A DNA stretch of 40,334 bases from Anthropogastromicrobium chipingensis_A (GTDB taxonomy: Bacteria; Bacillota; Clostridia; Lachnospirales; Lachnospiraceae): positions 1-40,334 of the forward strand of contig CAVCXB010000010.1 in assembly GCA_963605535.1 (NCBI GenBank), in the 5' to 3' direction. Positions 32,076-40,281 of the stretch are shown here, one piece after another. The number at the start of each line of letters is the position of its first letter. Position 1 is the first letter of the stretch. The notes under the pieces are model-generated. The model was not told the origin of the DNA. It did no database searches and saw only the letters and a list, made by a program, of their open reading frames with translations. The position numbers and the translations under genes were made by a program.

Positions 32076-33723
32076 CGATAGAAGAGCGGCGGATAAAAAG
32101 GAGAATACAAGCAAAAAAGATAACGGGGAGAGAAAAGAAAATAAGGAGAAAAAAGAAATAAAGCAGGAAGAAAGCAAAACAAAAGAGGCAGAAGCATCGA
32201 AAAAGCAAACTGAAAAAGTAGGGCAGTCTGAAAAGAAGCCTACAAATCCGTCTCAGGAGAGTACCAAAAAAAAGAAAAAAACACAGTCTAAAGAGAAAGA
32301 AAAAAAGCCAACAAGCCGCCAACATGAAATTAAGGTGGCAGGCGCGATTCTTGTATCGTTGCTTGGCGCAATGCTGTTATACTTTGTCTATTTTGAGGTC
32401 AAAGGAAAGGATGAGGTTCTTTCAAGCAGATATAACACCAGACAGCAGAACATGGCACAGCTAATCCGAAAGGGTGACATTGCGACAAGCGATGGCGTAG
32501 TAGTCGCAACAACGCAGACAAGAGAAGATGGCACTGAAGTGCGTGCGTATCCGTACACCAACTGGTATGCGCATACAGTTGGTTACTCTGTGCTTGGCGG
32601 TTATGGTCTCGAGGATACACAGAAGTTAAATCTCTTGACGAGCCACATTGATTTCTGGACAAAGCTCAAAAATGAATTTCTGGGTGTCAAGACGCAAGGC
32701 GATACACTGGTGACGACACTCGATTCCGGTTTGCAGGATTTTTGTTATCGTCAGCTGGATGGACAAAGCGGTTCCATCACGGTAGTGGAGCCGTCCACCG
32801 GAAAGATTTTAGCGATGGTTTCCTCTCCAAACTTTGATCCGAACACGGTCGAGGAGCAGTGGAGTTGGCTGACATCCGAAGAGAATACGACGCAGAATTT
32901 AATGAACCATGCAACACAGGGAACCTACCCGCCGGGGTCAACCTTCAAGATTATCACACTTCTTGAGTATATTCGTGAAAATCCAGATACCTGGCAGGAT
33001 TTCCATTATACCTGTACCGGAACGTATACAAATGGCGATTATGTGGTAAATTGTCATGACGGCGTTGCACACGGAGAGCTGGATATCTACGGAATTTTAG
33101 GAATGTCCTGTAACGGTGCATTTGATACCCTTGCACAGACCCTTGATTCCAAGAAATGGCAGAAGCTGGCAGAGGATTTTGGCTACAACCAGAGTGACCG
33201 CAGCCAAGTTGATTTTCCATATAAGACAAGCTCCTTTGATATTACTTCTGACGACAGCGTATGGCAGAGAATGCAGCTGGCGATTGGACAGGGAACCACG
33301 ACTGTTACGCCATTGCTTAATCTGATGATGTATGCCGCAGTTGCCAATGACGGCGTGATGATGACACCGTATCTGGTTGATTCTTATCTGGACGCAGACG
33401 GTAATCTTGTCGAGCAGACAAAGCCGAAGGCACTTCGTACTGTGTGCACTAAGGACGAGGCAGAGCTTCTTGATGAATTTTTGACCTATGTTATCACAAA
33501 CGGAACTGCAGCGGCGGGTGGCAGCCAGTATGCACGCGTGTCTGGAAAGACTGGTTCTGCGCAGTATGATTCCACAAAGAATTATCATGCATGGTTCTGC
33601 GGATATGGTACAAACGATGTGAGCGAGATTGCTGTCTGCGTCATGATCGAAAAGGGTGGTGCTGGCGGTACCGTGGCAGCGCCGATTGCGGGACAGATCT
33701 TCGACTACTACTTTAGTCGATAA
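32044..33723 (+). CDS. Class B penicillin-binding protein (transpeptidase)
   Basis: A monofunctional transpeptidase of about 559 residues. A Lys/Glu-rich cytoplasmic segment of roughly 80 residues precedes one membrane helix (KVAGAILVSLLGAMLLYFVYF). The catalytic motifs are STFK (Ser299, Lys302), SCN (355-357) and KTG (502-504). The pedestal domain is short, as in actinobacterial PbpA. The start is uncertain: TTG 32044 is preferred because aggtgg lies seven bases upstream, while ATG 32029 lacks a site. Either overlaps rodA by 30-50 bases, so the pair is translationally coupled. It should crosslink strands made by the RodA protein. Confidence 0.9.
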   Translation: MKESEKESIFNDRRAADKKENTSKKDNGERKENKEKKEIKQEESKTKEAEASKKQTEKVGQSEKKPTNPSQESTKKKKKTQSKEKEKKPTSRQHEIKVAGAILVSLLGAMLLYFVYFEVKGKDEVLSSRYNTRQQNMAQLIRKGDIATSDGVVVATTQTREDGTEVRAYPYTNWYAHTVGYSVLGGYGLEDTQKLNLLTSHIDFWTKLKNEFLGVKTQGDTLVTTLDSGLQDFCYRQLDGQSGSITVVEPSTGKILAMVSSPNFDPNTVEEQWSWLTSEENTTQNLMNHATQGTYPPGSTFKIITLLEYIRENPDTWQDFHYTCTGTYTNGDYVVNCHDGVAHGELDIYGILGMSCNGAFDTLAQTLDSKKWQKLAEDFGYNQSDRSQVDFPYKTSSFDITSDDSVWQRMQLAIGQGTTTVTPLLNLMMYAAVANDGVMMTPYLVDSYLDADGNLVEQTKPKALRTVCTKDEAELLDEFLTYVITNGTAAAGGSQYARVSGKTGSAQYDSTKNYHAWFCGYGTNDVSEIAVCVMIEKGGAGGTVAAPIAGQIFDYYFSR

Positions 33724-33784
33724 ATGGTTATTCCGTCAACAGTAATTAATAAAGAGTAATTTTTTTCAAACTGTATGAAAAGTC

Positions 33785-33813
33785 TTGAAACGAAACGCAT
33801 TTTCAAGTATACT
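33785..33813 (+). promoter_or_regulatory. Promoter of the Nudix-HisA-SGNH-MgtC block
   Basis: TTGAAA (33785-33790), 17 nt and TATACT (33808-33813) lie 69 bases before the Nudix start. No clear terminator separates it from the PBP gene. Confidence 0.65.
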
Positions 33814-33881
33814 TGTAACATATGATGCTGGGGCGTGTGAGTGGCCTTGGCAGATACACACCATAGTCAGGAGGAATTGCA

Positions 33882-34343
33882 ATGATAGAAGCAACGAGCT
33901 GTGGCGGTGTGGTGATATTTCGTGGTAAAATTTTAGTCTTATATAAGAATTACAAGAGCAAGTATGAAGGCTGGGTATTACCAAAGGGAACCGTGGAACC
34001 CGGAGAGGAGCACTGGCAGACAGCGCTTCGCGAGGTACGGGAGGAAACAGGTGTCGAAGCATCCATTGTCAAGTATATCGGCGTAAGTGAGTATACATTC
34101 CATGTACCGCAGGATATTGTAGAAAAAGAAGTGCACTGGTATCTGATGATGGCAGACAGTTACTACAGCAAACCGCAGAAGGAAGAGTATTTTGTAGATT
34201 CCGGATATTACAAGTATCATGAGGCGTACCATCTGTTGAAGTTCTCAAATGAGAAGCAGATACTCGAAAAAGCGTACAATGAGTACCTGAATCTGAAACG
34301 GGAAAATCTGTGGGGAATCCACAGAGCAAACCGCATTGGATGA
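33882..34343 (+). CDS. Nudix hydrolase
   Basis: A pyrophosphohydrolase of 153 residues for a nucleotide-linked or diphosphate substrate. The Nudix box is complete: Gly36, Glu42, Arg50-Glu51, Glu54-Glu55 and Gly57. Small size and the WVLPKGTVEPGE start of the box resemble diadenosine-polyphosphate or diphosphoinositol-type members, but substrate cannot be called. The ribosome binding site is caggaggaa. It is first in a four-gene block. Confidence 0.9.
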   Translation: MIEATSCGGVVIFRGKILVLYKNYKSKYEGWVLPKGTVEPGEEHWQTALREVREETGVEASIVKYIGVSEYTFHVPQDIVEKEVHWYLMMADSYYSKPQKEEYFVDSGYYKYHEAYHLLKFSNEKQILEKAYNEYLNLKRENLWGIHRANRIG

Positions 34344-34388
34344 GGGACTGAAAAAACGGTTTCAGACCAGACAGGATAAGGTGAGAAG

Positions 34389-35162
34389 ATGAAGTTTCGA
34401 CCTTGTATTGATATCCATAACGGTATCGTAAAACAGATCATTGGAAGCTCTCTGCACGATGAGAACGATCAGGTGGCAGAGAACTTCGTAGCAAACCGGG
34501 ATGCGTCTTGGTTTGCAAAACGGTATAAGCAGGATGGGCTAAAGGGAGGACATGTGATTCTGTTGAATCCGCAGTCCTCCCCCTATTATGAGGAAACAAA
34601 AAAGCAGGCACTCGAAGCGTTGCAGGCGTATGAGGGTGGATTGCAGGTAGGAGGTGGCATTACACCCGATAATGCGCTTGATTTTTTGCGTGCAGGAGCA
34701 TCCCATGTAATCGTCACATCCTATGTATTTCGTGATGGCAGCATTCAGTATGATCGCCTGAAGGAGTTGATGCAGTTAGTAGGAAAGAGACGTCTTGTTC
34801 TTGATGTGAGCTGCCGAAAAACGGAAAATGGCTATTGCATCATGACGGATCGCTGGCAGCGGTTCACCAAAGAGATGGTTACGTTGCCGCTTTTGGAAGA
34901 ACTTTCGGACTATTGTGATGAGTTTCTGGTACATGCAGTTGACGTGGAAGGAAAAAACAACGGCATAGAGACTGGTCTTGTCACCTTGTTATCTGATTTT
35001 GATGGCATTCCGATTACATATGCTGGAGGCGTTCACAGCTGGGAGGACATTGAACTTCTCAAAAAGCTGGGCAAGGGAAAGATTGATATGACAATCGGCA
35101 GTGCGCTCGATCTGTTTGGAGGGAATATGTCTTATGAGCGCCTTGTGACGATGCATCTTTAA
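34389..35162 (+). CDS. hisA: HisA-type ProFAR isomerase, eukaryotic (HIS6-like) form
   Basis: A (beta/alpha)8-barrel of 257 residues for the fourth step of histidine synthesis. It follows the yeast HIS6 pattern, not the common bacterial HisA one: CIDIHNGIVKQIIG at the start, then NFV, LQVGGGI, VIVTSYVF, VLDVSCRKT, EFLVHAVDVEG, ITYAGGVHS and IDMTIGSALDLFGGN. Likely catalytic acids are Asp8 and Asp139. It is not in a his operon: a Nudix gene precedes it and an SGNH hydrolase follows. It may supply the pathway from this remote position, or act on another sugar phosphate. The TIGR model for the eukaryotic form would test this. Confidence 0.85.
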   Translation: MKFRPCIDIHNGIVKQIIGSSLHDENDQVAENFVANRDASWFAKRYKQDGLKGGHVILLNPQSSPYYEETKKQALEALQAYEGGLQVGGGITPDNALDFLRAGASHVIVTSYVFRDGSIQYDRLKELMQLVGKRRLVLDVSCRKTENGYCIMTDRWQRFTKEMVTLPLLEELSDYCDEFLVHAVDVEGKNNGIETGLVTLLSDFDGIPITYAGGVHSWEDIELLKKLGKGKIDMTIGSALDLFGGNMSYERLVTMHL

Positions 35163-35227
35163 AGGAAAAGCTTAAGAATCATTATCATTATAATATAGAA
35201 AAGGAATTTGACGGAAAAGGAGAAAAA

Positions 35228-35956
35228 ATGGACAACACAAATATTCTTTATGGAAAGAAGTGGACCGTTTGTGGAGATAGCTTTACAAACGGAGATTTTT
35301 CTGGCGGATACAGTGAGACCTTTGAAGATGGCCCGTTTGCCGGAAAATATAAGACCTATGGCTATTTAATTGCGGAGCGCAATCATATGACGGTGCAGCA
35401 TCTGGCAGTCGGCGGACAGACCATGGCGATGCCGCCTGTTCCGGGTACCTTTTCCAATTCTTTTTCCAATGGAATTTATAAGACGATTGATGAGGATGTT
35501 GACTATATTACATTGTACTACGGAATCAACGATTCTCATCACAGACCGCATTCAACCGGAAGCGACGGGGAGGATCAGACTGGAATTATTCATCTGGGCA
35601 CCATCGACGATACCGATAACACGACCTTCTATGGGGCATGGAACGTGGTATTGGAATATCTGATTGAACATCATCCATATGCTCATATCGGTATTTTGGT
35701 ATCAAATGGCTGTGAGACAGACGATTATCGCCTGGCAACCATCGCCATTGCAAAGAAGTGGGGCATTCCGTACATTGATTTGAACGGAGATGAGCGGACA
35801 CCGATGATGCATCGTTCCACAAATCCAGCACACTGTGCTCGCGCAAAGGAGCTTCGCATGGAGGCATTTAAGGTGGGCGGAAGAAATTCTCATCCAAACA
35901 TCAAGGCGCATCTGTATGAGAGCTGGTTTATCGAGGATTTCCTTCGTACATTATAA
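35228..35956 (+). CDS. SGNH/GDSL hydrolase
   Basis: An esterase or acylhydrolase of 242 residues without a signal peptide. Block I is CGDSFTNG with Ser18, block II is AVGGQTM, block III is YYGINDSH with its Asn, and block V is HPNIKAH with the catalytic His. Typical roles are removal of acetyl or other acyl groups from carbohydrates. The ribosome binding site is aaaaggagaa. An ATTATC-rich stretch resembling a Fur box lies just upstream. Confidence 0.88.
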   Translation: MDNTNILYGKKWTVCGDSFTNGDFSGGYSETFEDGPFAGKYKTYGYLIAERNHMTVQHLAVGGQTMAMPPVPGTFSNSFSNGIYKTIDEDVDYITLYYGINDSHHRPHSTGSDGEDQTGIIHLGTIDDTDNTTFYGAWNVVLEYLIEHHPYAHIGILVSNGCETDDYRLATIAIAKKWGIPYIDLNGDERTPMMHRSTNPAHCARAKELRMEAFKVGGRNSHPNIKAHLYESWFIEDFLRTL

Positions 35957-36081
35957 GATTCGCTATATTAGTAGAAGGAATCATGCGTTCGGGAAATACC
36001 GAAAGCACAGGAAAAGAAAATATATTATAATAGAATGTAATATAAAAATAGAATGACATAAAACAGAAGGACTAGTTGTAC

Positions 36082-36756
36082 ATGGAAGCACTTCGTGAAT
36101 TAACAGTAGTAGCAATTATTGGCAGAGTCATTTTGTCAATGGTAATCGGAGGCATCATTGGTTATGAGCGCCTCACAAAGAATCAGCCAGCAGGTTCGAG
36201 AACATATATGCTTGTGTGTTTGGGTGCTTGTCTGGTTATGATGACAAATCAATATATTTCTCAAATGTTTCAGACGGGAGATCCATCTCGTTTAGGTGCA
36301 CAGGTCGTCAGCGGCATCGGTTTTTTAGGAGCGGGAACCATTCTCGTAACAAGAACCAACCAGATCAAGGGTCTGACAACCGCAGCAGGACTTTGGTCCT
36401 CTGCCTGCATTGGTCTGGCAATCGGTATCGGCTTCTATGAAGGCGCGATTGCAGTCGGCGTAGCATTATTTTTGATTATGACCGTATTCAGACGTATGGA
36501 TCGCAGGGTAAAGGAAAACTCCAAGTATCTGTGCCTGAATATGATGTTTGAAAATAACGAAGCGCTTAGTCATTTTATTGAGGACTGCGGCAAAAAGCAT
36601 GTCCGTCTGGAAGATTTGCAAATTACAAAGCCTGGCAAAAAGAGTGAAAATGTGATTGCAGTGTTAACGCTTCATTTTGAGAAAAAGACAAACCATTCCG
36701 AGATCATCAGCTACATCTCTGGCTTGAGTGGCGTAAGCTTTGTGGAAGAACTGTAA
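36082..36756 (+). CDS. MgtC/SapB-family membrane protein
   Basis: An integral membrane protein of 224 residues. The first ~140 form about four to five helices with the family segments LSMVIGGIIGYERL, GIGFLGAGTIL and GLTTAAGLWSSACIGLAIG. The C-terminal ~75 residues are a soluble ACT-like domain. MgtC relatives act in magnesium limitation and in regulating the F-type ATPase. The ATG at 36082 is chosen for its spacing to aagga (36067-36071); TTG 36076 is in frame but too close. A strong terminator ends the block. Confidence 0.9.
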   Translation: MEALRELTVVAIIGRVILSMVIGGIIGYERLTKNQPAGSRTYMLVCLGACLVMMTNQYISQMFQTGDPSRLGAQVVSGIGFLGAGTILVTRTNQIKGLTTAAGLWSSACIGLAIGIGFYEGAIAVGVALFLIMTVFRRMDRRVKENSKYLCLNMMFENNEALSHFIEDCGKKHVRLEDLQITKPGKKSENVIAVLTLHFEKKTNHSEIISYISGLSGVSFVEEL

Positions 36757-36812
36757 ATGATCAGTCAAAAGAAAAAAATAAATTGGTAATATAAAAATAG
36801 CATATTAAAATC

Positions 36813-36865
36813 AAATTCCCGCAAGCAGAAAGGCAAAATTCGAATCTGCTTACGGGAATTTTTTT
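36813..36865 (+). terminator. Terminator after the mgtC-like gene
   Basis: A 17-bp stem with one mismatch, 36813-36829 against 36845-36861, is followed by a T run. It also lies at the end of the convergent GH3 remnant and may serve both strands. Confidence 0.92.
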
Positions 36866-36886
36866 CGTATTAAAAAGAATAACTTC

Positions 36887-37165
36887 TTATGCCTGTGCAG
36901 CAAATTCGCCGCCAAACCAGGCGGTTATGATGGCATCGCGCAATGGCTCCTCGACTGTCAGATCGGCTGGCTTTCTAATCTCAAGAATCAAAATTAGCAG
37001 CTTGGAGCGTTTCGTGGCGTAATCGACGCCGCTGATCATGTCGGTCTGAGCGGCCTTTTCCGCAGGTGTCATGCGTGCAAGCAAATCTTCCATACGTTCT
37101 GGAATCGGGAGCGATGGATCCTTATATTTTGGAAGCGGCTCGATATGTGTTGTACTGCTGTCCAT
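36887..37165 (-). pseudogene. Internally deleted GH3 beta-glycosidase remnant
   Basis: A 92-residue frame joins two distant parts of a glycoside hydrolase family 3 enzyme. Residues ~13-50 (YKDPSLPIPERMEDLLARM, then TPAEKAAQTDMISGVDYATK) match the GH3 N-terminus. Directly after, LLILILEIRKPADLT and DAIITAWFGGEFAAQA match the second (C-terminal) GH3 domain. The several hundred residues that normally lie between, including the catalytic Asp region, are absent, and the frame stops before the usual DVLFG motif. The frame is intact and AGGAGG lies 11 bases upstream of ATG 37165, so a small protein may still be made. The upstream in-frame extension to 37282 is not credible. Confidence 0.65.
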
Positions 37166-37278
37166 AGGTATGTAGTCCTCCTGTCTCAAATGAAAATTTT
37201 CTACAGTGTAGCATTCGCTTTTGGAGAAAACAAGAGAAGGGTTTGCGCAGTAGTTGTAATATTTTTGCAATGGGGGGT

Positions 37279-37306
37279 GCAACTCGTCTCACCGCTAATT
37301 TAGGTT
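37279..37306 (-). repeat. 28-nt dispersed repeat, copy 2
   Basis: The reverse complement matches 176-203 at 26 of 28 positions. This copy overlaps the last codons and stop of mcrC, so part of the repeat encodes NLN-stop here. Confidence 0.65.
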
Positions 37307-38575
37307 GTGAAATAACTCCAGCAAGCTATTTTTAATATCAAACAAGTCTATGAATTGCACCCGCACAATCACGCCGTCACCGGAATCGAATTGGACGCCG
37401 GTGACAGAGGTTGTCTGATCCGTTATGGGATAGAGCATCGTAATATTTTTTGCATTGTATTTTTTCTGGTACGCGAACATCTGATACATATCGGACTGTG
37501 AAATGCCAAGATTTGCTGTGCGGCTGGAGAGTAGCTTCCATTTTGTATCACAGATAAAGATTGCGTTGTCACATTTTCTTGTAATTACAATGTCTGGTCG
37601 CAATAAGAATTTCTTACTGGGTAATAGAAAAAGGTAATGTGTTTTATCTTGTATGGAGATCGAAAATGCCTCTGCCGGAAGGACTTTTTTTAATTGTACG
37701 GCGACATAGCGCTCAAAGAGTATTTCCATAGGAAATAAAAGAGCGAATGCAACACCAGAACCAGAGAATGAAGTAAAGCTTTTATCAGTCAAAAAGATTT
37801 GGCACCATAGAAGAAGTGTGCCATAGGCTTTCTTCACTTTTGAAAAATCATCAGCGTAGTCCGTAGAAGGCGGCACATGATCAAAAGCAGCAAGCAGAGT
37901 TTTGATGTCGGTCTTGTTTCGTGAGGAGTGTGTTTGCTTATATAACAGCATGAGTGTCGATTTGACTAATCGATTTTCGGGGCAGTTGGGCGTAAATTCA
38001 TCGAATTCGGTGAAGGCACGTTCTTTATGAGAAAAATTATGCTTGATCTGCTCGGAAAACAAGATCTTTCCCTTAAAAAACGACCGATTTTCTGCTATGG
38101 TTTCGTAGCAGCTGCGTAGTCCATGTTTCACTAAGCGAAATACTTCATCGAGAAACATTCGTATGAAAATATCCAGAAGCGGCATCTTTTCAATGTCTAC
38201 ATTCGCAACCTGCAAGCTTTTATAAGAGACATTGGTGAGCGATCGGATCATGTCGACCACAAGCTTTTTAACTCGTTTGCTGCTTTCTGGCACTGTAGAA
38301 ACAATTTTGGGTAAAATCTCGATTGTCGTACCATCATCAAATGTCAGAACACCAATATAGTTTTTTGCAGTGATAATTTTGCCGATTCCTCTTTTTACAG
38401 AAATACTCATAAGTTCTAATGCGTCTGTAGTTTGAGTGTCATTAGAGGTGGTATTCGAGAGAATAAAGTTTTCCAGCTGCTCAAACGTGGCAGGCGGCAG
38501 CGTGGTATAGCCGTTCACCTGCCTTCCGGCGATAAATGAGCCATATTCGGTTATCTGATAAATTGTTTTTGTCAT
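37295..38575 (-). CDS. mcrC: McrC-family nuclease subunit of a modification-dependent restriction system
   Basis: McrC joins the McrB GTPase ring and cuts DNA carrying modified bases. The 426-residue protein has an N-terminal domain (ITEYGSFIAGRQVNGY, KNYIGVLTFDDGTTIEILPKI) and a C-terminal PD-(D/E)XK nuclease with RPDIVIT (Asp328) and ICDTKWK (Asp343, Lys345), the D-x-K variant normal for McrC. The start at 38575 follows aaaggag; the longer frame to 38638 would overlap mcrB. It begins 19 bases after mcrB, so the two form an operon. Confidence 0.92.
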   Translation of the reverse strand: MTKTIYQITEYGSFIAGRQVNGYTTLPPATFEQLENFILSNTTSNDTQTTDALELMSISVKRGIGKIITAKNYIGVLTFDDGTTIEILPKIVSTVPESSKRVKKLVVDMIRSLTNVSYKSLQVANVDIEKMPLLDIFIRMFLDEVFRLVKHGLRSCYETIAENRSFFKGKILFSEQIKHNFSHKERAFTEFDEFTPNCPENRLVKSTLMLLYKQTHSSRNKTDIKTLLAAFDHVPPSTDYADDFSKVKKAYGTLLLWCQIFLTDKSFTSFSGSGVAFALLFPMEILFERYVAVQLKKVLPAEAFSISIQDKTHYLFLLPSKKFLLRPDIVITRKCDNAIFICDTKWKLLSSRTANLGISQSDMYQMFAYQKKYNAKNITMLYPITDQTTSVTGVQFDSGDGVIVRVQFIDLFDIKNSLLELFHNLN

Positions 38576-38594
38576 GTAGGCTCCTTTTGGTTGT

Positions 38595-40193
38595 TTAAAT
38601 AGAACGGTAGGCTTCGATAATTGAAAAAGCTGCTGCATTTATTTCATATTGAAAAGAATCATCCAACTCAAAATCGGTATTGCCGAAAAGTTCATCGTAG
38701 TCAACTACCTTTTTGATGATAAACTGTTCATCCTCATTTGTCTTCTTGTTATCGCCAAGCACAAGACGAATCTTTTCATAATCCTCATAAAAATATTCCT
38801 GTAAGAGAGGAAGGATCGTGCTTCTAAAAATCAAAGCAAGCGTTTCAATTGTTGGACTGATCTTTAACGGCATGAAATAGGCGTGACCGATCGTGTGCTC
38901 ACGATCGTACAGCACGCTGATTTTTTGATTCATATGTGAGAGAAGTTCCTTAATGGAAAACTCCTCGACACAAACACCATCAAGAAGGGACGGATCAGGC
39001 TGCATCTCCTTGAACTGGAAACGGCGGCGAAGGGCAGTGTCGATCGTTGCGATCGAGCGGTCGGCGGTATTCATGGTTCCGATCAGGTAAACATTGTCGG
39101 GAACGCCAAATGGACTTTTGGAATACGGCAGTCGGGCGTATGTTCCTTCGATTTGGCCAATCCGCTTTGATGGTTCGATCAGCGTGATCAGCTCACCAAA
39201 AATTTTTGAAATATTGCCGCGGTTGATCTCATCAATAATAAAAACATAGTTATTTTTATTTTCGCAAATCTCATCCTCCTGCGGCGCATATTTGTTGACA
39301 ATAGACAGAACATCGGCAAGGGAAATCCGAAGCTTGTAAACGCGGGAGAGCGTCATGGTTGCGCCATTTAGATCCGTAATATCCTCACAGATTCCTTTTA
39401 CGAGCCAGTTGACTTTTCGAAGACGCTTAAACTGGCCATATTCATCGTGCCACTCATACTCGCCGGTGATCACACCAATTGCATCAATCGCAGTAGAGCT
39501 AAAGCAGGATAAGACAATGTCACCAATTTGCATTTTATAAATGAAAGCATCCAGAACATTCTTACCGCCGTACATATCAAAATCGGTTTCGCTTGTAATG
39601 TGTTCGCCGTATCCGTCGTAACCGATGCGAATGTGACCGTTTTCTATGCATTCCGTTCGTGTGGCATTGTTTCCGGTGCCTTCAAGTGATACCTTCCAGA
39701 TCGTAGGGGAAGAGTTGAGCCCAATGTCTTGCTGCTTTTGCTTTAGAGGTTGTCTTGCGCGATCACAAAAATCCTTAAAAAGGCCAGGAGAAACCTCATA
39801 TTGAATATCAGAAATGACAGCATCGCTGTCGTTATTCATCACAGGGCGAATGCCCTCGATAAAATCCTCATAGCTATAGGATTGGTGAAACGTAGTAAAT
39901 TCAATCAGTCCATTTTCCTTGTAGTGATGATAACGTTTTGCAATATCCTCGTAAGGTTCACTTGCGACCTCAGACAACGATTTTTCTTCGATAACTGCGA
40001 CGGCATAGAGAACGGTGTGATAGGTTTTTCCGGTTCCGGGAGGACCATAGAGAATCATATTTTTCGGAAGCGTTGCATAGGATGATGGATTTTTTTTAAA
40101 GATGTACCAGTCTTCATTATCCCAGTTATTCCAGTCAACTTCAGGTTCTATAATTTCATGATTTTGAACTGTTCGCTTCTTTTTATTGGGCAT
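38595..40193 (-). CDS. mcrB: McrB-family AAA+ GTPase with an inserted EVE-like domain
   Basis: The motor and recognition subunit, 532 residues. Walker A is GPPGTGKT (50-57), Walker B FIIDEINRG (from 318), and the McrB signature GTMNTADRSIATIDTALRRRF follows at 373. There is no large N-terminal DNA-binding domain. Instead residues ~164-305, between Walker A and B, form an EVE/PUA-like module (IWKVSLEGTGNN, CIENGHIRIGY, MQIGDIVLSCFSSTAIDAIG, VITGEYEW). EVE domains read modified bases, so this insert is probably the specificity element (inference). The start at 40193 follows aaaggagat. It lies just downstream of tRNA-Leu. Confidence 0.9.
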   Translation of the reverse strand: MPNKKKRTVQNHEIIEPEVDWNNWDNEDWYIFKKNPSSYATLPKNMILYGPPGTGKTYHTVLYAVAVIEEKSLSEVASEPYEDIAKRYHHYKENGLIEFTTFHQSYSYEDFIEGIRPVMNNDSDAVISDIQYEVSPGLFKDFCDRARQPLKQKQQDIGLNSSPTIWKVSLEGTGNNATRTECIENGHIRIGYDGYGEHITSETDFDMYGGKNVLDAFIYKMQIGDIVLSCFSSTAIDAIGVITGEYEWHDEYGQFKRLRKVNWLVKGICEDITDLNGATMTLSRVYKLRISLADVLSIVNKYAPQEDEICENKNNYVFIIDEINRGNISKIFGELITLIEPSKRIGQIEGTYARLPYSKSPFGVPDNVYLIGTMNTADRSIATIDTALRRRFQFKEMQPDPSLLDGVCVEEFSIKELLSHMNQKISVLYDREHTIGHAYFMPLKISPTIETLALIFRSTILPLLQEYFYEDYEKIRLVLGDNKKTNEDEQFIIKKVVDYDELFGNTDFELDDSFQYEINAAAFSIIEAYRSI

Positions 40194-40229
40194 GGTAATA
40201 TCTCCTTTAAATTTTATCGCGTTAGTAAC

Positions 40230-40273
40230 AAAAAAAGTGCTCATAAGCAAAATCACTTTACTTATGAACACTT
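40230..40273 (-). terminator. Terminator between tRNA-Leu and mcrB
   Basis: On the minus strand, aagtgttcataag (40273-40261) pairs with cttatgagcactt (40247-40235), one wobble, followed by seven Ts. It ends the tRNA transcript. A separate mcrB promoter is expected after it, but I could not place one with confidence. Confidence 0.85.
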
Positions 40274-40281
40274 CCTTTAGA

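Noticed and set aside
35985..36006. Small hairpin gcgttcgg/ccgaaagc after the SGNH gene as a terminator
   Set aside because: The stem is short with a mismatch and no T run follows.
176..37306. Reading the two 28-nt repeats as attachment sites of one integrated element
   Set aside because: The copies are inverted, not direct, and the DNA between them is largely housekeeping genes with no integrase.
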